DNA from: Polaribacter sp. ALD11
Lineage (GTDB): Bacteria; Bacteroidota; Bacteroidia; Flavobacteriales; Flavobacteriaceae
Assembly: GCF_002831685.1 (NCBI RefSeq)
Contig: NZ_CP025119.1
Location: forward strand, 2,814,501 to 2,878,500
DNA: 64,000 nucleotides
Reading direction: 5' to 3'
The translations under genes were made by a program, and so were the position numbers. How positions within the stretch are numbered: position 1 is the stretch's first letter; each line of letters begins with the position of its first letter. The notes under the pieces are model-generated. The model saw only the letters and a program-made list of their open reading frames with translations, ran no database searches and was not told the DNA's origin. Of the stretch, positions 24,967 through 34,947 are shown piece after piece.

Positions 24967-26865
24967 ATGAGTGATGCTATTAAACACGAATGTGGAATTG
25001 CACTTGTTCGATTAAAGAAACCTTTACAATTTTATAAAGATAAATACGGTTCTGCTTTCTACGGAATTAATAAGATGTATTTATTAATGGAAAAACAACA
25101 CAATCGTGGTCAAGATGGTGCTGGTTTTGCAAGCGTTAAATTTAATGTAGAGCCAGGAACTAGATATATTAGTAGGGTTCGTTCTAATAAATCGCAACCA
25201 ATACAAGACGTTTTTGCTCAAATTAACGATCGCTTAAATAATGTCCTAGAGGAAAATCCGGATAAAAAAGACGACGTTGCATGGCAAGAAGAAAATATGC
25301 CATACATCGGTAATTTATTTTTAGGACATGTTCGTTACGGTACTTTTGGTAAAAATAGTATCGAGAGTGTGCATCCTTTTTTACGCCAAAGTAACTGGAA
25401 ACATCAAAACCTAATAGTTGCCGGTAACTTTAATATGACAAATTCTAAACAGTTGTTAGAAGAATTGGTAGAATTAGGGCAACATCCAAAAGAGTTTACA
25501 GATACGGTAACTGTAATGGAGAAAATTGGGCATTTTTTAGAAGATGAAGTGGCTAAGCTATATCAAAAAGCGAAGAAAAAAGGGTTTAGTAAAATAGACG
25601 CTTCTCCTTTTATTGAAGAAAATTTAAGCATTAAAAAAGTTTTAAAAAGATCTTCTAAAAATTGGGACGGTGGTTATGCAATGGCAGGTTTGGTTGGTCA
25701 TGGAGACGCATTTGTGTTGCGTGATCCTAACGGAATTAGACCAACGTATTTTTATGAAGATGAAGAAGTTGTAGTTGTAGCTTCAGAAAGACCTGTAATA
25801 CAAACTGTGTTTAATGTAAAAATAGAAGATGTTCAAGAATTAGAAAGAGGGCATGCTTTAATTATTAAGAAAAACGGTAAAACATCTATTAAAGAAGTAT
25901 TAGAGCCAAGAGAGAAAAAATCTTGTTCTTTTGAACGTATTTATTTTTCTAGAGGAAGTGATGCATCCATTTATGAAGAAAGAAAAAATTTAGGAAAATT
26001 AGTGTTTCCAAAGATTTTGAAATCGATTGATAGCGATATTTCTAACACTGTTTTTTCATACATACCAAACACTGCAGAAACTTCTTTCTACGGAATGACG
26101 GAAGCTGCGGAAGATTTATTAAATCAGCAAAAAACAGCAAAAATTTTAGAAGGAGGAACAAAGTTATCTGCGGAAAGAGTTACAGAAATTCTATCTGAAA
26201 GACCTCGCTTTGAAAAAATAGCGATTAAAGATGCGAAACTAAGAACTTTTATTGCTGATGATAGTAGTAGAGATGATTTGGTAGAACACGTGTATGATAT
26301 TACGTATGGTGTTGTAAAACCAACAGATAATCTTGTTATTATAGATGATAGTATTGTTCGTGGAACGACATTAAAGAAAAGTATTATTAAGATTTTAGAT
26401 AGATTAAGCCCTAAAAAAATAGTAGTAGTTTCTTCTGCACCACAAATTCGTTACCCAGATTGTTACGGAATTGATATGGCTAGAATTAATGATTTTATTG
26501 CCTTTAAGGCAGCAATTGAGTTGTTAAAAGATACAAATCAGGAAAGTGTTATAGACGAGGTTTATAAAAAGTCGAAAGCACAGCAATCTAAAAAAGATGA
26601 AGAAATAGTAAATTTTGTAAAAGGAATTTACGATCCTTTTACTACAGAAGAAGTTTCAGCTAAGATTGCTCAAATGCTAAAAACAGAAGATATAAAAGCA
26701 GATGTTGAGGTTATTTACCAAACGGTAGAAAATTTACACATAGCTTGTCCAGATAATTTAGGTGATTGGTATTTTACAGGAGATTATCCAACTCCAGGAG
26801 GTCATAGGGTTGTAAACGAGGCGTTTATTAATTATTATGAAGGGAATGATAAAAGAGCTTATTAA
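24967..26865 (+). CDS. purF: Amidophosphoribosyltransferase (long Bacteroidota form)
   Basis: The 632-residue protein has an N-terminal Ntn glutaminase domain beginning ECGIALV, with Cys9 the probable nucleophile after propeptide removal, and RGQDGAGFAS. The phosphoribosyltransferase domain has the PRPP loop LVIIDDSIVRGTTLKKS. It makes 5-phosphoribosylamine, the first step of purine synthesis. It is about 130 residues longer than the E. coli enzyme, with extra sequence at the C-terminus (about 530-632). The leader before the ATG is rich in CA and A and is probably unstructured. Confidence 0.93.
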   Translation: MSDAIKHECGIALVRLKKPLQFYKDKYGSAFYGINKMYLLMEKQHNRGQDGAGFASVKFNVEPGTRYISRVRSNKSQPIQDVFAQINDRLNNVLEENPDKKDDVAWQEENMPYIGNLFLGHVRYGTFGKNSIESVHPFLRQSNWKHQNLIVAGNFNMTNSKQLLEELVELGQHPKEFTDTVTVMEKIGHFLEDEVAKLYQKAKKKGFSKIDASPFIEENLSIKKVLKRSSKNWDGGYAMAGLVGHGDAFVLRDPNGIRPTYFYEDEEVVVVASERPVIQTVFNVKIEDVQELERGHALIIKKNGKTSIKEVLEPREKKSCSFERIYFSRGSDASIYEERKNLGKLVFPKILKSIDSDISNTVFSYIPNTAETSFYGMTEAAEDLLNQQKTAKILEGGTKLSAERVTEILSERPRFEKIAIKDAKLRTFIADDSSRDDLVEHVYDITYGVVKPTDNLVIIDDSIVRGTTLKKSIIKILDRLSPKKIVVVSSAPQIRYPDCYGIDMARINDFIAFKAAIELLKDTNQESVIDEVYKKSKAQQSKKDEEIVNFVKGIYDPFTTEEVSAKIAQMLKTEDIKADVEVIYQTVENLHIACPDNLGDWYFTGDYPTPGGHRVVNEAFINYYEGNDKRAY

Positions 26866-26972
26866 TTTGTAAATAAACGAATGTTTTTTTAACTTGTTGA
26901 AAAATTATCTAATTACTTAAGAATAACTCCCCAGAGAATATCTTAAGTGTAGTATTAGCACAATCTATAATT

Positions 26973-29900
26973 ATGTTAAAACAAGCACAACAAAGAGTTT
27001 ATATTCTTTTCCTTTTATTAGGAATAGTCACTTTTGGTCAAACCACAGTAATTATTAATGAAGATTTTTCTGGAGGTGTCTTACCTACAGGATGGAATAA
27101 TATAGATAATGGAAGTAGTCCTATTTCAGGTCAAATTTGGGAATTTAATTCAGCAAGAGGAATAAGTGCTGGTGATATTAATGGTAATTATGCTATTTTA
27201 AATAGTGATAATTATGGTAATGGAAACAGTCAAAATGCAACTTTAGAAACACGTGAATTTGATACAGGGATATACGACGTTATTACTTTAGAATTTGATT
27301 ATCAATATAGAGATTATCAATCTCCAGAATCTTGTATCGTTGAAGTTTTTAATGGTGCCACTTGGGAAACAGTTGCTAGTTACACAACTAATTCTGGAGC
27401 TAATTATATAGCTGTGGACAATGGAGCCACACATGTTATTTTAAATATTACAACTCAATCGAATGCTGCGTCAAATGTAAAAGTTAGGTTTACTTATACT
27501 GGTGATTGGGATTATTGGTGGGCAATAGACAATGTTAAGGTTACCGGAGAAACCGTTCCAACAAATACTACTCATTTAGGTCCTGGAGGAGTCGGTGGAA
27601 CGGATGGTGGTACTAGTTTAGTTTTATGGTTGAACGCCAATGATATTAATGCTGATGGTATAACAACAAATAATCCTGCAAATTCTTCACCTTTAGTTTC
27701 TTGGAATGATTTAAGTGGATATGCCAATAGTTACACTCAAGGAAATACTGCAAATCAACCAACATTTAATAAAACCTCAATAAACGGATATCCAGCAGCA
27801 AATTTTGATGGAAGTGATTTTATGAGTGGTTCTGATAATAGTTATAATGAAGGTACAGCTTTATTTGTATTGAATGCATCAGACTTTACTAGTAGATCTA
27901 GGCTTTTTAATAAAGCAGGAAGTACCTCGATTAGATTTGAACAATGGAATAATTCTGGAAATATAGGATTTACAAGGTACGGAGTGGCTGATTATGACAG
28001 TGGAATTAATTCTCCTTTTGGATTAGATGCTATTTTAAGTTTTTCTAAACAAAGTGCTGCTAATTCATATGAAATAAGAAAACTAACAGATACTTTAGAA
28101 GACTCATTTACGCTTAATGTTGGCAGTACTACAGCCCCTATTTCCACTATTGAATTCGGGAATTTTACAAATGGAAATGTCTCAGAAATAATAGTGTATT
28201 CAACGGTTTTAAACATGACAGAGAAAATTATTACCGATAATTATTTGACAGCTAAATACGGTTTAACTCTTCAAAATAATGATTTTTACACGCAAGACAA
28301 TTCAGGATTTAATTTTGATCATGATGTTGCAGGAATAGGACAAGCAACAGACGGTTCAAATCATACAGATTCTCAAGGAACAGGAATTGTAAGAATGTAT
28401 AACCCTAGTGCTTTGGCTAATGATGAATTTTTATTTTGGGGAAGAGATAATAAAGCAACAACCACCTTTGTTACAAATACTAGTAATTATCAAGAAAGAA
28501 TATCTACAAAATGGAGAGTAAGTAAAAGAAATGATGTTGGTAGTGTTAGCTTTATTTTAGATTTAAATGGAATAGATATTTCTGGAAAACAATTATGTTC
28601 AGCCTTAAAATTGGTTGTAGATAATGATGGCGATTTATTGTCTCCAACGTCTACTTATGAATTAACAGATGTTGGAGGAGGCTTTTATAAAGCAAGCAAT
28701 GTCGTTTTTGCAGATAACGATTACTTTACAATTGAATATCAGGACTTAATTGTTGTAGATGGAACGAAATTTTATAACGGTTCTGGTGCATTGAGCGTAC
28801 CAAATAATTCTGATAGTTGTTATAAGTTGTTAGTTAAATCTACTGCAACTGGTACCTTAGCACTAACCGAAAATGCAAATGTTAGAGAAGTAGAGGTGGA
28901 AGCTGGAGGGAAATTGGTAATTAACTCAAACCTAGGGCTAGAAGTTGCACATGGAGTTCAGTTAAATGGAGATATAAGATTAATTGGCGGAGCACAGTTA
29001 ATGCAAACCCATTTAGGAACGTCGACAATTACAGGTTCGGGAAAATTGTATGTTGATCAAAACTCTGAAGTTGAAAGTATATACCTCTATAATTATTTTT
29101 CATCACCAGTAGCAACTGTTGGCCAAAATAATTATACAGTTGCAAGCGTAATGAAAGATGGTACAACACCAACTTCATTAAGTTCTTTGCCATCAGATAT
29201 AGGTTTTATTGCTGGGTTAGACGGTAATTTTAATGGGTCTCCAATACAGTTAGCGAATCGTTGGATATATACGTATGATGATTTAGGAAGCGGAACATAT
29301 GCTTATGATAATAATTCAGGAATCGGAAGTACAAAAGTAATAAACCCAGGTAAAGGCTATATTTTAAAAGGACCAGGAAGAGCACAAAATTACACATTTG
29401 TTGGAACTCCAAATGATGGAAACTATACATATACAGGTGTTCCTTCAGGTGTAAATGTTTTGATCGGTAACCCTTATCCATCAGCATTTAATATACAAAA
29501 GTTTCTAACAGACAACTCATCTATTGGAGCTACGGCTTATTTGTGGCAACAAGCAGATGTTAGTAATGCAGAAGACGTTCTTGGACATTATAGTAGTGGT
29601 TATAATGGTGATTATGCAACTATAAATACATCTACCTCTACACAAGCAACTGCGCCAACGCAAGTTGATGTTGTTATTGAAGCCGAAAGTGCAATATTAG
29701 GAGGAGGTAGTTCAATTGTTGGTGATAAAGTAGAGTTGACTTCTGCTAGCGATAATCTTAGCTTTAACTTTAATAAACTATCTAAGCCTGTAGATGGTAT
29801 ATATATCGTTTATGAATCTCTATCTTCTAAAAATATAGATATAGATATTAATAGTGTTAGTCAATTAACAAGTGTAAATCTACCAAATACATCTGGTGTT

Positions 29901-30866
29901 TTAACTACCCTTAAAGTACTAGTAACAATTCAGCCAGACGATATTGTCTTATTAAAATCTAACGATGCAAATCTAACTGCTATAGATAAGGTTTTTGGGA
30001 GGCAAGAATATTCATATACAGCGCCGCCATTTAATCATTTGGCAATTGCTCAGGGTTTTTTCTTTAATACCGATAATGCAGGTGACTTGTTGTTTAATAA
30101 TAGTCAAAGAGCTTTGGTTCCTGAAGGTACAGGAGGTTCTTATTTTTTAAAAACGAGTAAAAAAGATAAAATTGATGATTTGCCTATATTAAAATTAGGA
30201 ATGGATTTTTCTCCAATTTTAAATCAAGTTTACCATAAGCAAATAGCTATTTCATTCAAAGAAGGAAACTCATTTGATTATGATAGAGGTTTTGATAGTA
30301 AAATATCAGATAGGCAAGTAACAGATATGTATTGGAAATTTCCAGAGGACGATAGTTTTTATACAATAGCAGGGGTGGAACAAATTAAAGAAAATTTAGA
30401 AATTCCTTTAGAAATAATTATAGAGAAAGCTCAAACTGTAAGTATTAATATTGATAAAACTCAAAATATAAATAATCTTATTTACTTAAAAGATACCAAA
30501 TTAGATTTGACCTATAATTTAATGAATTCATCAGCAAAACTTAATTTAGATGCTGGGTTGTACGAAAATAGGTTTTATATTGTTTTTAAGGAATCTACCT
30601 TAAGTATTGAAGACGACTTTTTAATGAATTCATTTAAAGTATACCATAATAGAAAACTAAAAGAATTAACAATTCAAAATAATACTGAGACAAACATAAA
30701 GCAGGTGCTTGTTTACAATCTTTTAGGTCAAAAAATAATAGAAGTTAATGATGAATTTCAACTAAATAAAAAAGAGGTTATATTAAAAACAAACAGCCTA
30801 AGTAATTCTATTTATATAATAACAATAGAAACTGAAGAAGGAGTAGTTTCAAAGAAGTTTTTTTAA
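26973..30866 (+). CDS. Large secreted T9SS-sorted protein with LamG-like domains
   Basis: The 1297-residue protein has a signal peptide (cleavage near TFGQ) and an N-terminal jelly-roll-like region with FSGGVLPTGWNN and later YWWAIDNVKVTG (about 28-195). A second LamG/concanavalin-like region follows (about 210-420, SLVLWLNANDINADG). The middle is beta-rich. The last 80 residues form a type A T9SS sorting tail (LKELTIQNNTETN, VYNLLGQKI, ends VSKKFF). It should be exported by the type IX system and attached to or released from the surface. The jelly rolls suggest glycan or adhesive binding, but no catalytic motif is seen. It is a single gene with a strong downstream terminator. Confidence 0.85.
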   Translation: MLKQAQQRVYILFLLLGIVTFGQTTVIINEDFSGGVLPTGWNNIDNGSSPISGQIWEFNSARGISAGDINGNYAILNSDNYGNGNSQNATLETREFDTGIYDVITLEFDYQYRDYQSPESCIVEVFNGATWETVASYTTNSGANYIAVDNGATHVILNITTQSNAASNVKVRFTYTGDWDYWWAIDNVKVTGETVPTNTTHLGPGGVGGTDGGTSLVLWLNANDINADGITTNNPANSSPLVSWNDLSGYANSYTQGNTANQPTFNKTSINGYPAANFDGSDFMSGSDNSYNEGTALFVLNASDFTSRSRLFNKAGSTSIRFEQWNNSGNIGFTRYGVADYDSGINSPFGLDAILSFSKQSAANSYEIRKLTDTLEDSFTLNVGSTTAPISTIEFGNFTNGNVSEIIVYSTVLNMTEKIITDNYLTAKYGLTLQNNDFYTQDNSGFNFDHDVAGIGQATDGSNHTDSQGTGIVRMYNPSALANDEFLFWGRDNKATTTFVTNTSNYQERISTKWRVSKRNDVGSVSFILDLNGIDISGKQLCSALKLVVDNDGDLLSPTSTYELTDVGGGFYKASNVVFADNDYFTIEYQDLIVVDGTKFYNGSGALSVPNNSDSCYKLLVKSTATGTLALTENANVREVEVEAGGKLVINSNLGLEVAHGVQLNGDIRLIGGAQLMQTHLGTSTITGSGKLYVDQNSEVESIYLYNYFSSPVATVGQNNYTVASVMKDGTTPTSLSSLPSDIGFIAGLDGNFNGSPIQLANRWIYTYDDLGSGTYAYDNNSGIGSTKVINPGKGYILKGPGRAQNYTFVGTPNDGNYTYTGVPSGVNVLIGNPYPSAFNIQKFLTDNSSIGATAYLWQQADVSNAEDVLGHYSSGYNGDYATINTSTSTQATAPTQVDVVIEAESAILGGGSSIVGDKVELTSASDNLSFNFNKLSKPVDGIYIVYESLSSKNIDIDINSVSQLTSVNLPNTSGVLTTLKVLVTIQPDDIVLLKSNDANLTAIDKVFGRQEYSYTAPPFNHLAIAQGFFFNTDNAGDLLFNNSQRALVPEGTGGSYFLKTSKKDKIDDLPILKLGMDFSPILNQVYHKQIAISFKEGNSFDYDRGFDSKISDRQVTDMYWKFPEDDSFYTIAGVEQIKENLEIPLEIIIEKAQTVSINIDKTQNINNLIYLKDTKLDLTYNLMNSSAKLNLDAGLYENRFYIVFKESTLSIEDDFLMNSFKVYHNRKLKELTIQNNTETNIKQVLVYNLLGQKIIEVNDEFQLNKKEVILKTNSLSNSIYIITIETEEGVVSKKFF

Positions 30867-30884
30867 AGAGAGCTTTTACAAGCA

Positions 30885-30920
30885 CAAAAAAAGCATCCAA
30901 TTAATTGGATGCTTTTTTTT
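30885..30920. terminator. Bidirectional terminator between the T9SS cargo gene and sod
   Basis: The palindrome AAGCATCCAATT/AATTGGATGCTT (30891-30914) is flanked by runs of A and T, so it can end both convergent transcripts. Confidence 0.9.
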
Positions 30921-30971
30921 AATTTATAAGTAAATCACTTCTTGTATAAAAAAGGAGATACTAAAGGTAAC

Positions 30972-31580
30972 TTATTTTGCTTCAGCATATCTGCGTTCAA
31001 CTTCATTCCAGTTAATTACATTAAAAAATGCATCAATATAATCTGGTCTTCTGTTTTGGTAGTTTAAGTAATATGCATGTTCCCAAACGTCTAATCCTAA
31101 AATAGGAGTTCCTCCACAAGTAACACCCGGCATTAATGGGTTGTCTTGGTTTGGTGTAGAACAAACTTCTACTTTACCGCCTTTATGTACACATAACCAA
31201 GCCCAACCAGAACCGAATTGTGTTGCAGCAGCTTTAGAAAAAGCTTCCATAAATGCTTCTTTAGAGCCAAAAGCAGCTTCAATAGCGTCTTTTAATTCTC
31301 CAGAAAGGTATCCTTTGTCTTCAGGGTTCATTACTGTCCAAAATAATGAATGATTGTAAAAACCACCACCATTGTTTCTAACAGCGCCATTACTCATGTC
31401 AAGATTAGTTAAAATATCTTCAATAGACTTTCCCTCTAAATCAGTTCCTTCAATTGCTCCGTTTAATTTTGTTGTATATCCGTTGTGATGTTTGCTATGG
31501 TGAATTTCCATAGTTTTAGCATCTATATTTGGTTCTAATGCATCATATGCATATTCTAACTCTGGTAACTTAAAAGCCAT
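30972..31580 (-). CDS. sodA: Superoxide dismutase, Mn/Fe family (Mn-like signature)
   Basis: The 202-residue protein has the metal ligands His27, His77, Asp164 and His168 (DVWEHAYY). The outer-sphere signature [11 protein letters not shown] together with TPNQDNPLM (Gln in the NQD position) is the manganese-type pattern. The iron type would have AAQ before the second His. It converts superoxide to oxygen and peroxide in the cytoplasm. There is no signal peptide. Metal use in Bacteroidota enzymes can be cambialistic, so the Mn call is probable rather than certain. It is monocistronic. Confidence 0.95.
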   Translation of the reverse strand: MAFKLPELEYAYDALEPNIDAKTMEIHHSKHHNGYTTKLNGAIEGTDLEGKSIEDILTNLDMSNGAVRNNGGGFYNHSLFWTVMNPEDKGYLSGELKDAIEAAFGSKEAFMEAFSKAAATQFGSGWAWLCVHKGGKVEVCSTPNQDNPLMPGVTCGGTPILGLDVWEHAYYLNYQNRRPDYIDAFFNVINWNEVERRYAEAK

Positions 31581-31693
31581 TTTTTTATATTTTTAAAGTT
31601 CGTATTTGTTTTTTGCTAGTGTAAATTTACTTAATATGTTACAATTTCCCAAAATATTAAGCCCTTGTTAACTTATAACAGTATAAATAAGAT

Positions 31694-32704
31694 TTATTCA
31701 CCAAACTTTTGCATAAATTCTTCTACTTTATTTACCATATTTTTGCTTCCACAGATAAAAGGAACTCTTTGGTGAAGTTCTGTAGGTTCAACATCCATTG
31801 TTCTTGTATAACCATCAGAAGATTTACCATTTGCTTGTTCTGCAATAAAAGCCATTGGGTTACATTCGTACAATAAACGTAATTTTCCATTCGGGTTTCT
31901 AGATCCTTTTGGGTACATATAGACACCACCTTTAATCATATTTCTATGAAAATCTGAAACTAAAGAACCAATATACCTACTGGTGTAAGGTCTTTCTCCT
32001 TCCTCTTCTTGACAGTATTTTATATATTTTTTGATTCCTAAAGGGAAGTCTAAATAATTTCCTTCATTTACAGAATAAATATTTCCATCTTCAGGAAAAG
32101 TCATGTTTGGGTGTGATAAATAAAAGGTACCAATTGCTGGGTTTAATGTAAAACCGTTTACACCATCTCCAGTTGTATATACCAACATTGTAGAGGTTCC
32201 GTATACTACATAACCAGCAGCAACCTGTTTGTTTCCTTTTTGTAAAAAATCTTCTAATTTAACAGGAGTTCCTGCCGGTGTAACGCGTCTAAATATAGAA
32301 AATATAGTTCCTACAGATACATTAACATCAATATTAGAAGAGCCGTCTAAAGGGTCAATTAAAACTACATATTTATTCTGGTTATTTTCATCTTGACTAT
32401 TAATTGCCACAAAATCATCCTCTTCTTCACTTGCAATACCACAGACTATATTTCTTTTTGTAAGTGTTTGTATAAACTTTTCATTAGCATAAACATCTAA
32501 CTTCTGTTGGTCTTCACCTTGTATGTTTGTGTCTCCGGCAGCACCAGTAATATCTACTAAACCAGCTTTGTTTACTTCATGATTTACTACTTTTGCAGCT
32601 AATCTTATAGAATTAATTAATCTAGAAAGTTCTCCAGAAGTGTATTTAAATGAGTCTTGATTTTCGATAATAAACTCACCTAAAGTTTGATTTTTTTTTG
32701 CCAT
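31694..32704 (-). CDS. fbp: Fructose-1,6-bisphosphatase class 1
   Basis: I use ATG 32704 (336 residues), because the in-frame TTG upstream is a poor start. Class I FBPase motifs are visible: the metal-binding region [32 protein letters not shown], and the C-terminal [18 protein letters not shown]. The enzyme removes the C1 phosphate in gluconeogenesis. It is monocistronic, following sod on the same strand after 113 bases. Confidence 0.96.
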   Translation of the reverse strand: MAKKNQTLGEFIIENQDSFKYTSGELSRLINSIRLAAKVVNHEVNKAGLVDITGAAGDTNIQGEDQQKLDVYANEKFIQTLTKRNIVCGIASEEEDDFVAINSQDENNQNKYVVLIDPLDGSSNIDVNVSVGTIFSIFRRVTPAGTPVKLEDFLQKGNKQVAAGYVVYGTSTMLVYTTGDGVNGFTLNPAIGTFYLSHPNMTFPEDGNIYSVNEGNYLDFPLGIKKYIKYCQEEEGERPYTSRYIGSLVSDFHRNMIKGGVYMYPKGSRNPNGKLRLLYECNPMAFIAEQANGKSSDGYTRTMDVEPTELHQRVPFICGSKNMVNKVEEFMQKFGE

Positions 32705-32879
32705 TTTTAAGAATTTGTTCAACGTTACAAAGATGCTATTTTTTTTTAACTAAATCGTTTTCGCTACATAGGTTTTTCCTCCTAAAAAAAGAAAAAGTTA
32801 GCTGTAAGCTATGAATTTTGAACAAATTAAAAAGAAATGTTCAAAAACACTAAATATTTTTAACTGATTTCAAAAAAAC

Positions 32880-32887
32880 TATCTTTG
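32880..32887 (+). promoter_or_regulatory. -7 box (TATCTTTG) for the GNAT gene
   Basis: A perfect TAnnTTTG lies 17 bases before ATG 32905. Confidence 0.55.
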
Positions 32888-32904
32888 ATTAAAATTAAAA
32901 TAAT

Positions 32905-33384
32905 ATGGACTTTAAAGTAAGATTAGGGCAAGAAAAAGACATGCAAGCTGTTTTTAATTTAATTACTGAATTGGCCGTTTTTGAAAAAGAACCAGAAGCT
33001 GTAGAAATTACAGTAGCAGATTTGGTTAGAGATGGTTTTTCCGAAGCTCCAAAGTTTAAAGTATTTGTTGCAGAACAAGAAAACAATATCATAGGAATCG
33101 CTTTGTTTTACGAACGTTTTTCTACATGGAAAGGGCGTAGTATACATTTAGAAGATTTAATGGTTACAAAAAGTAAGCAAAAAATTGGAGCAGGAAAAGC
33201 ATTGTATTCCGCAGTTTTAAAATATGCTTATGACAATAACTTTAACAGAGTTGCTTGGGAAGTAATTGATTGGAACACCAATGCAATTGAGTTTTACAAA
33301 AGTACAGGCGCAACTTATTTAAATAATTGGTCTGTGGTGCAAATGAATAAAGAAAATTTAGTAAAATTTATTCAAAATAATTAA
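32905..33384 (+). CDS. GNAT family N-acetyltransferase
   Basis: This 159-residue single GNAT domain shows the acetyl-CoA motif near KSKQKIGAGKALYSAVLKYA and the typical IDWNTNAIEFYKSTGA tail. It resembles the diamine/spermidine acetyltransferase-like branch (EDLMVTKSKQ preceding motif A), but the substrate is unproven. It is a single gene with its own -7 box, upstream of aspartate kinase by 102 bases. Confidence 0.88.
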   Translation: MDFKVRLGQEKDMQAVFNLITELAVFEKEPEAVEITVADLVRDGFSEAPKFKVFVAEQENNIIGIALFYERFSTWKGRSIHLEDLMVTKSKQKIGAGKALYSAVLKYAYDNNFNRVAWEVIDWNTNAIEFYKSTGATYLNNWSVVQMNKENLVKFIQNN

Positions 33385-33486
33385 GTAAATATATCATTTT
33401 GAATGATTTTGATACATGAAAAATGTATTTAAAATTTATCTATAAATGATGATTTAACTAACAATTTTCTTAAATTATAATTAAAA

Positions 33487-34740
33487 ATGAAGATTTTTAA
33501 ATTTGGTGGAGCGTCTACAAAAGATGCAGCAAGTGTAAAAAACGTAATTAGTATTTTACAAAATGAAGGTACAGATAATACAGTGGTTGTAATTTCTGCT
33601 ATGGGAAAAATTACAAATGCTTTTGAAGAGGTTATCGATGCTTATTACAATAAAACAGAAAAGTTATCAGAAAAATTAGGAGTTATTGAAAACTATCATA
33701 AAAACATAATGGATGGCTTATTTGATAAAAATGATGAGATTTATAAGGAAATTAATATTCTCTTAGGAGAGTTAAGCTGGTTCTTAGCAAGAAATACTTC
33801 GCAAAGATATAACTATGTTTACGATCAAATTATCTGTTTTGGCGAACTTTTGTCAACCAAAATTGTAAGTGCATATCTAACCAAAGTAGGAATTGAAAAT
33901 AATTGGTTTGATGTAAGAAACTATATAAAAACCGATAGTAATTATAGAGATGCAAAAGTAGACTGGGACTTGACACAAGATATTATTAGCAATAAATTAG
34001 ACGCTTCTAAACTAAATATTACGCAAGGTTTTATTGCTGCAAATGACACTGAGAACACCACCACCTTAGGTAGAGAAGGTTCAGATTATACGGCTGGTAT
34101 TTTTGCTTACTGTTTAGATGCGGAAAGTGTAACTATTTGGAAAGATGTTCCTGGGGTTTTAAATGCAGATCCAAGAGTTTTTGAAGAAACTACTCTGTTA
34201 GAGCAAATTTCTTATGAAGAAGCAATTGAAATGGCTTTTTACGGAGCTTCTGTAATTCATCCTAAAACATTACAGCCATTAGAACGAAAAGGAATTCCGT
34301 TACTTGTGCGTTCTTTTATCAACCCAAAAGAAACAGGTACAAGAGTTACTCAGGGTACAAGATTAGTGCCTTATATTCCTTGTTTTATTGTAAAGAAAGA
34401 CCAGGTTTTAGTTTCTATTTCTGCGTTAGATTTCTCTTTTATGGTAGAAAATAACATTAGCTATATTTTTCAGAAATTACACGATTATCAATTAAAAGTA
34501 AATTTAATTCAGAATTCTGCTATCAGTTTTTCTGTTTGTATTGATAATAAATTTAACACCTTTGATGCCTTTTATGAAGAGTTGAAAAAGGAATTTAAGA
34601 TAGAAGTTCAGAAAGGGGTTGATTTGTTTACCGTGCGCCATTTTGATGATAAAGCTATTGACAGTATAGAAGAAAAAGGAAAATCATTATTAACACAGGT
34701 AAATAAGGAGACGATTCAGATAGTGCTAGCAACAATATAG
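33487..34740 (+). CDS. Aspartate kinase (monofunctional)
   Basis: The 417-residue protein starts with the kinase signature KFGGASTKDA and has TTLGREGSDYTAG and the KDVPGVLNADPR region. A C-terminal part (about 300-417) forms ACT-type regulatory domains. It makes beta-aspartyl phosphate for lysine, threonine and methionine synthesis. The homoserine dehydrogenase fusion common in the lineage is absent here, so this is a separate isozyme. No leader attenuator is visible upstream. It stands alone. Confidence 0.92.
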   Translation: MKIFKFGGASTKDAASVKNVISILQNEGTDNTVVVISAMGKITNAFEEVIDAYYNKTEKLSEKLGVIENYHKNIMDGLFDKNDEIYKEINILLGELSWFLARNTSQRYNYVYDQIICFGELLSTKIVSAYLTKVGIENNWFDVRNYIKTDSNYRDAKVDWDLTQDIISNKLDASKLNITQGFIAANDTENTTTLGREGSDYTAGIFAYCLDAESVTIWKDVPGVLNADPRVFEETTLLEQISYEEAIEMAFYGASVIHPKTLQPLERKGIPLLVRSFINPKETGTRVTQGTRLVPYIPCFIVKKDQVLVSISALDFSFMVENNISYIFQKLHDYQLKVNLIQNSAISFSVCIDNKFNTFDAFYEELKKEFKIEVQKGVDLFTVRHFDDKAIDSIEEKGKSLLTQVNKETIQIVLATI

Positions 34741-34917
34741 ATAGAAAAGTTAGTACGTTGTTTTATAGGATTTATTGTATTATTTATATTCGGTTTATGC
34801 GGTTAAGTAGCAAAGTAATTTTATAAATAGAAAGATATTTCAGTTTTCTAAATTCCACAAAATTCATGCCTATAGGGTGTTTTGGCAATAAATTAATAAA
34901 TTAATATTTCTTTTTAG

Positions 34918-34925
34918 TATATTTG
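34918..34925 (+). promoter_or_regulatory. -7 box (TATATTTG) for the OlsF-type gene
   Basis: A perfect TAnnTTTG followed by C, 22 bases before ATG 34948. Confidence 0.55.
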
Positions 34926-34947
34926 CAATTACGTCTAATCGTAAATT

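Noticed and set aside
33380..33486. Leader attenuator before aspartate kinase
   Set aside because: I looked for a short ORF rich in Lys, Thr or Met codons with competing hairpins and found neither.
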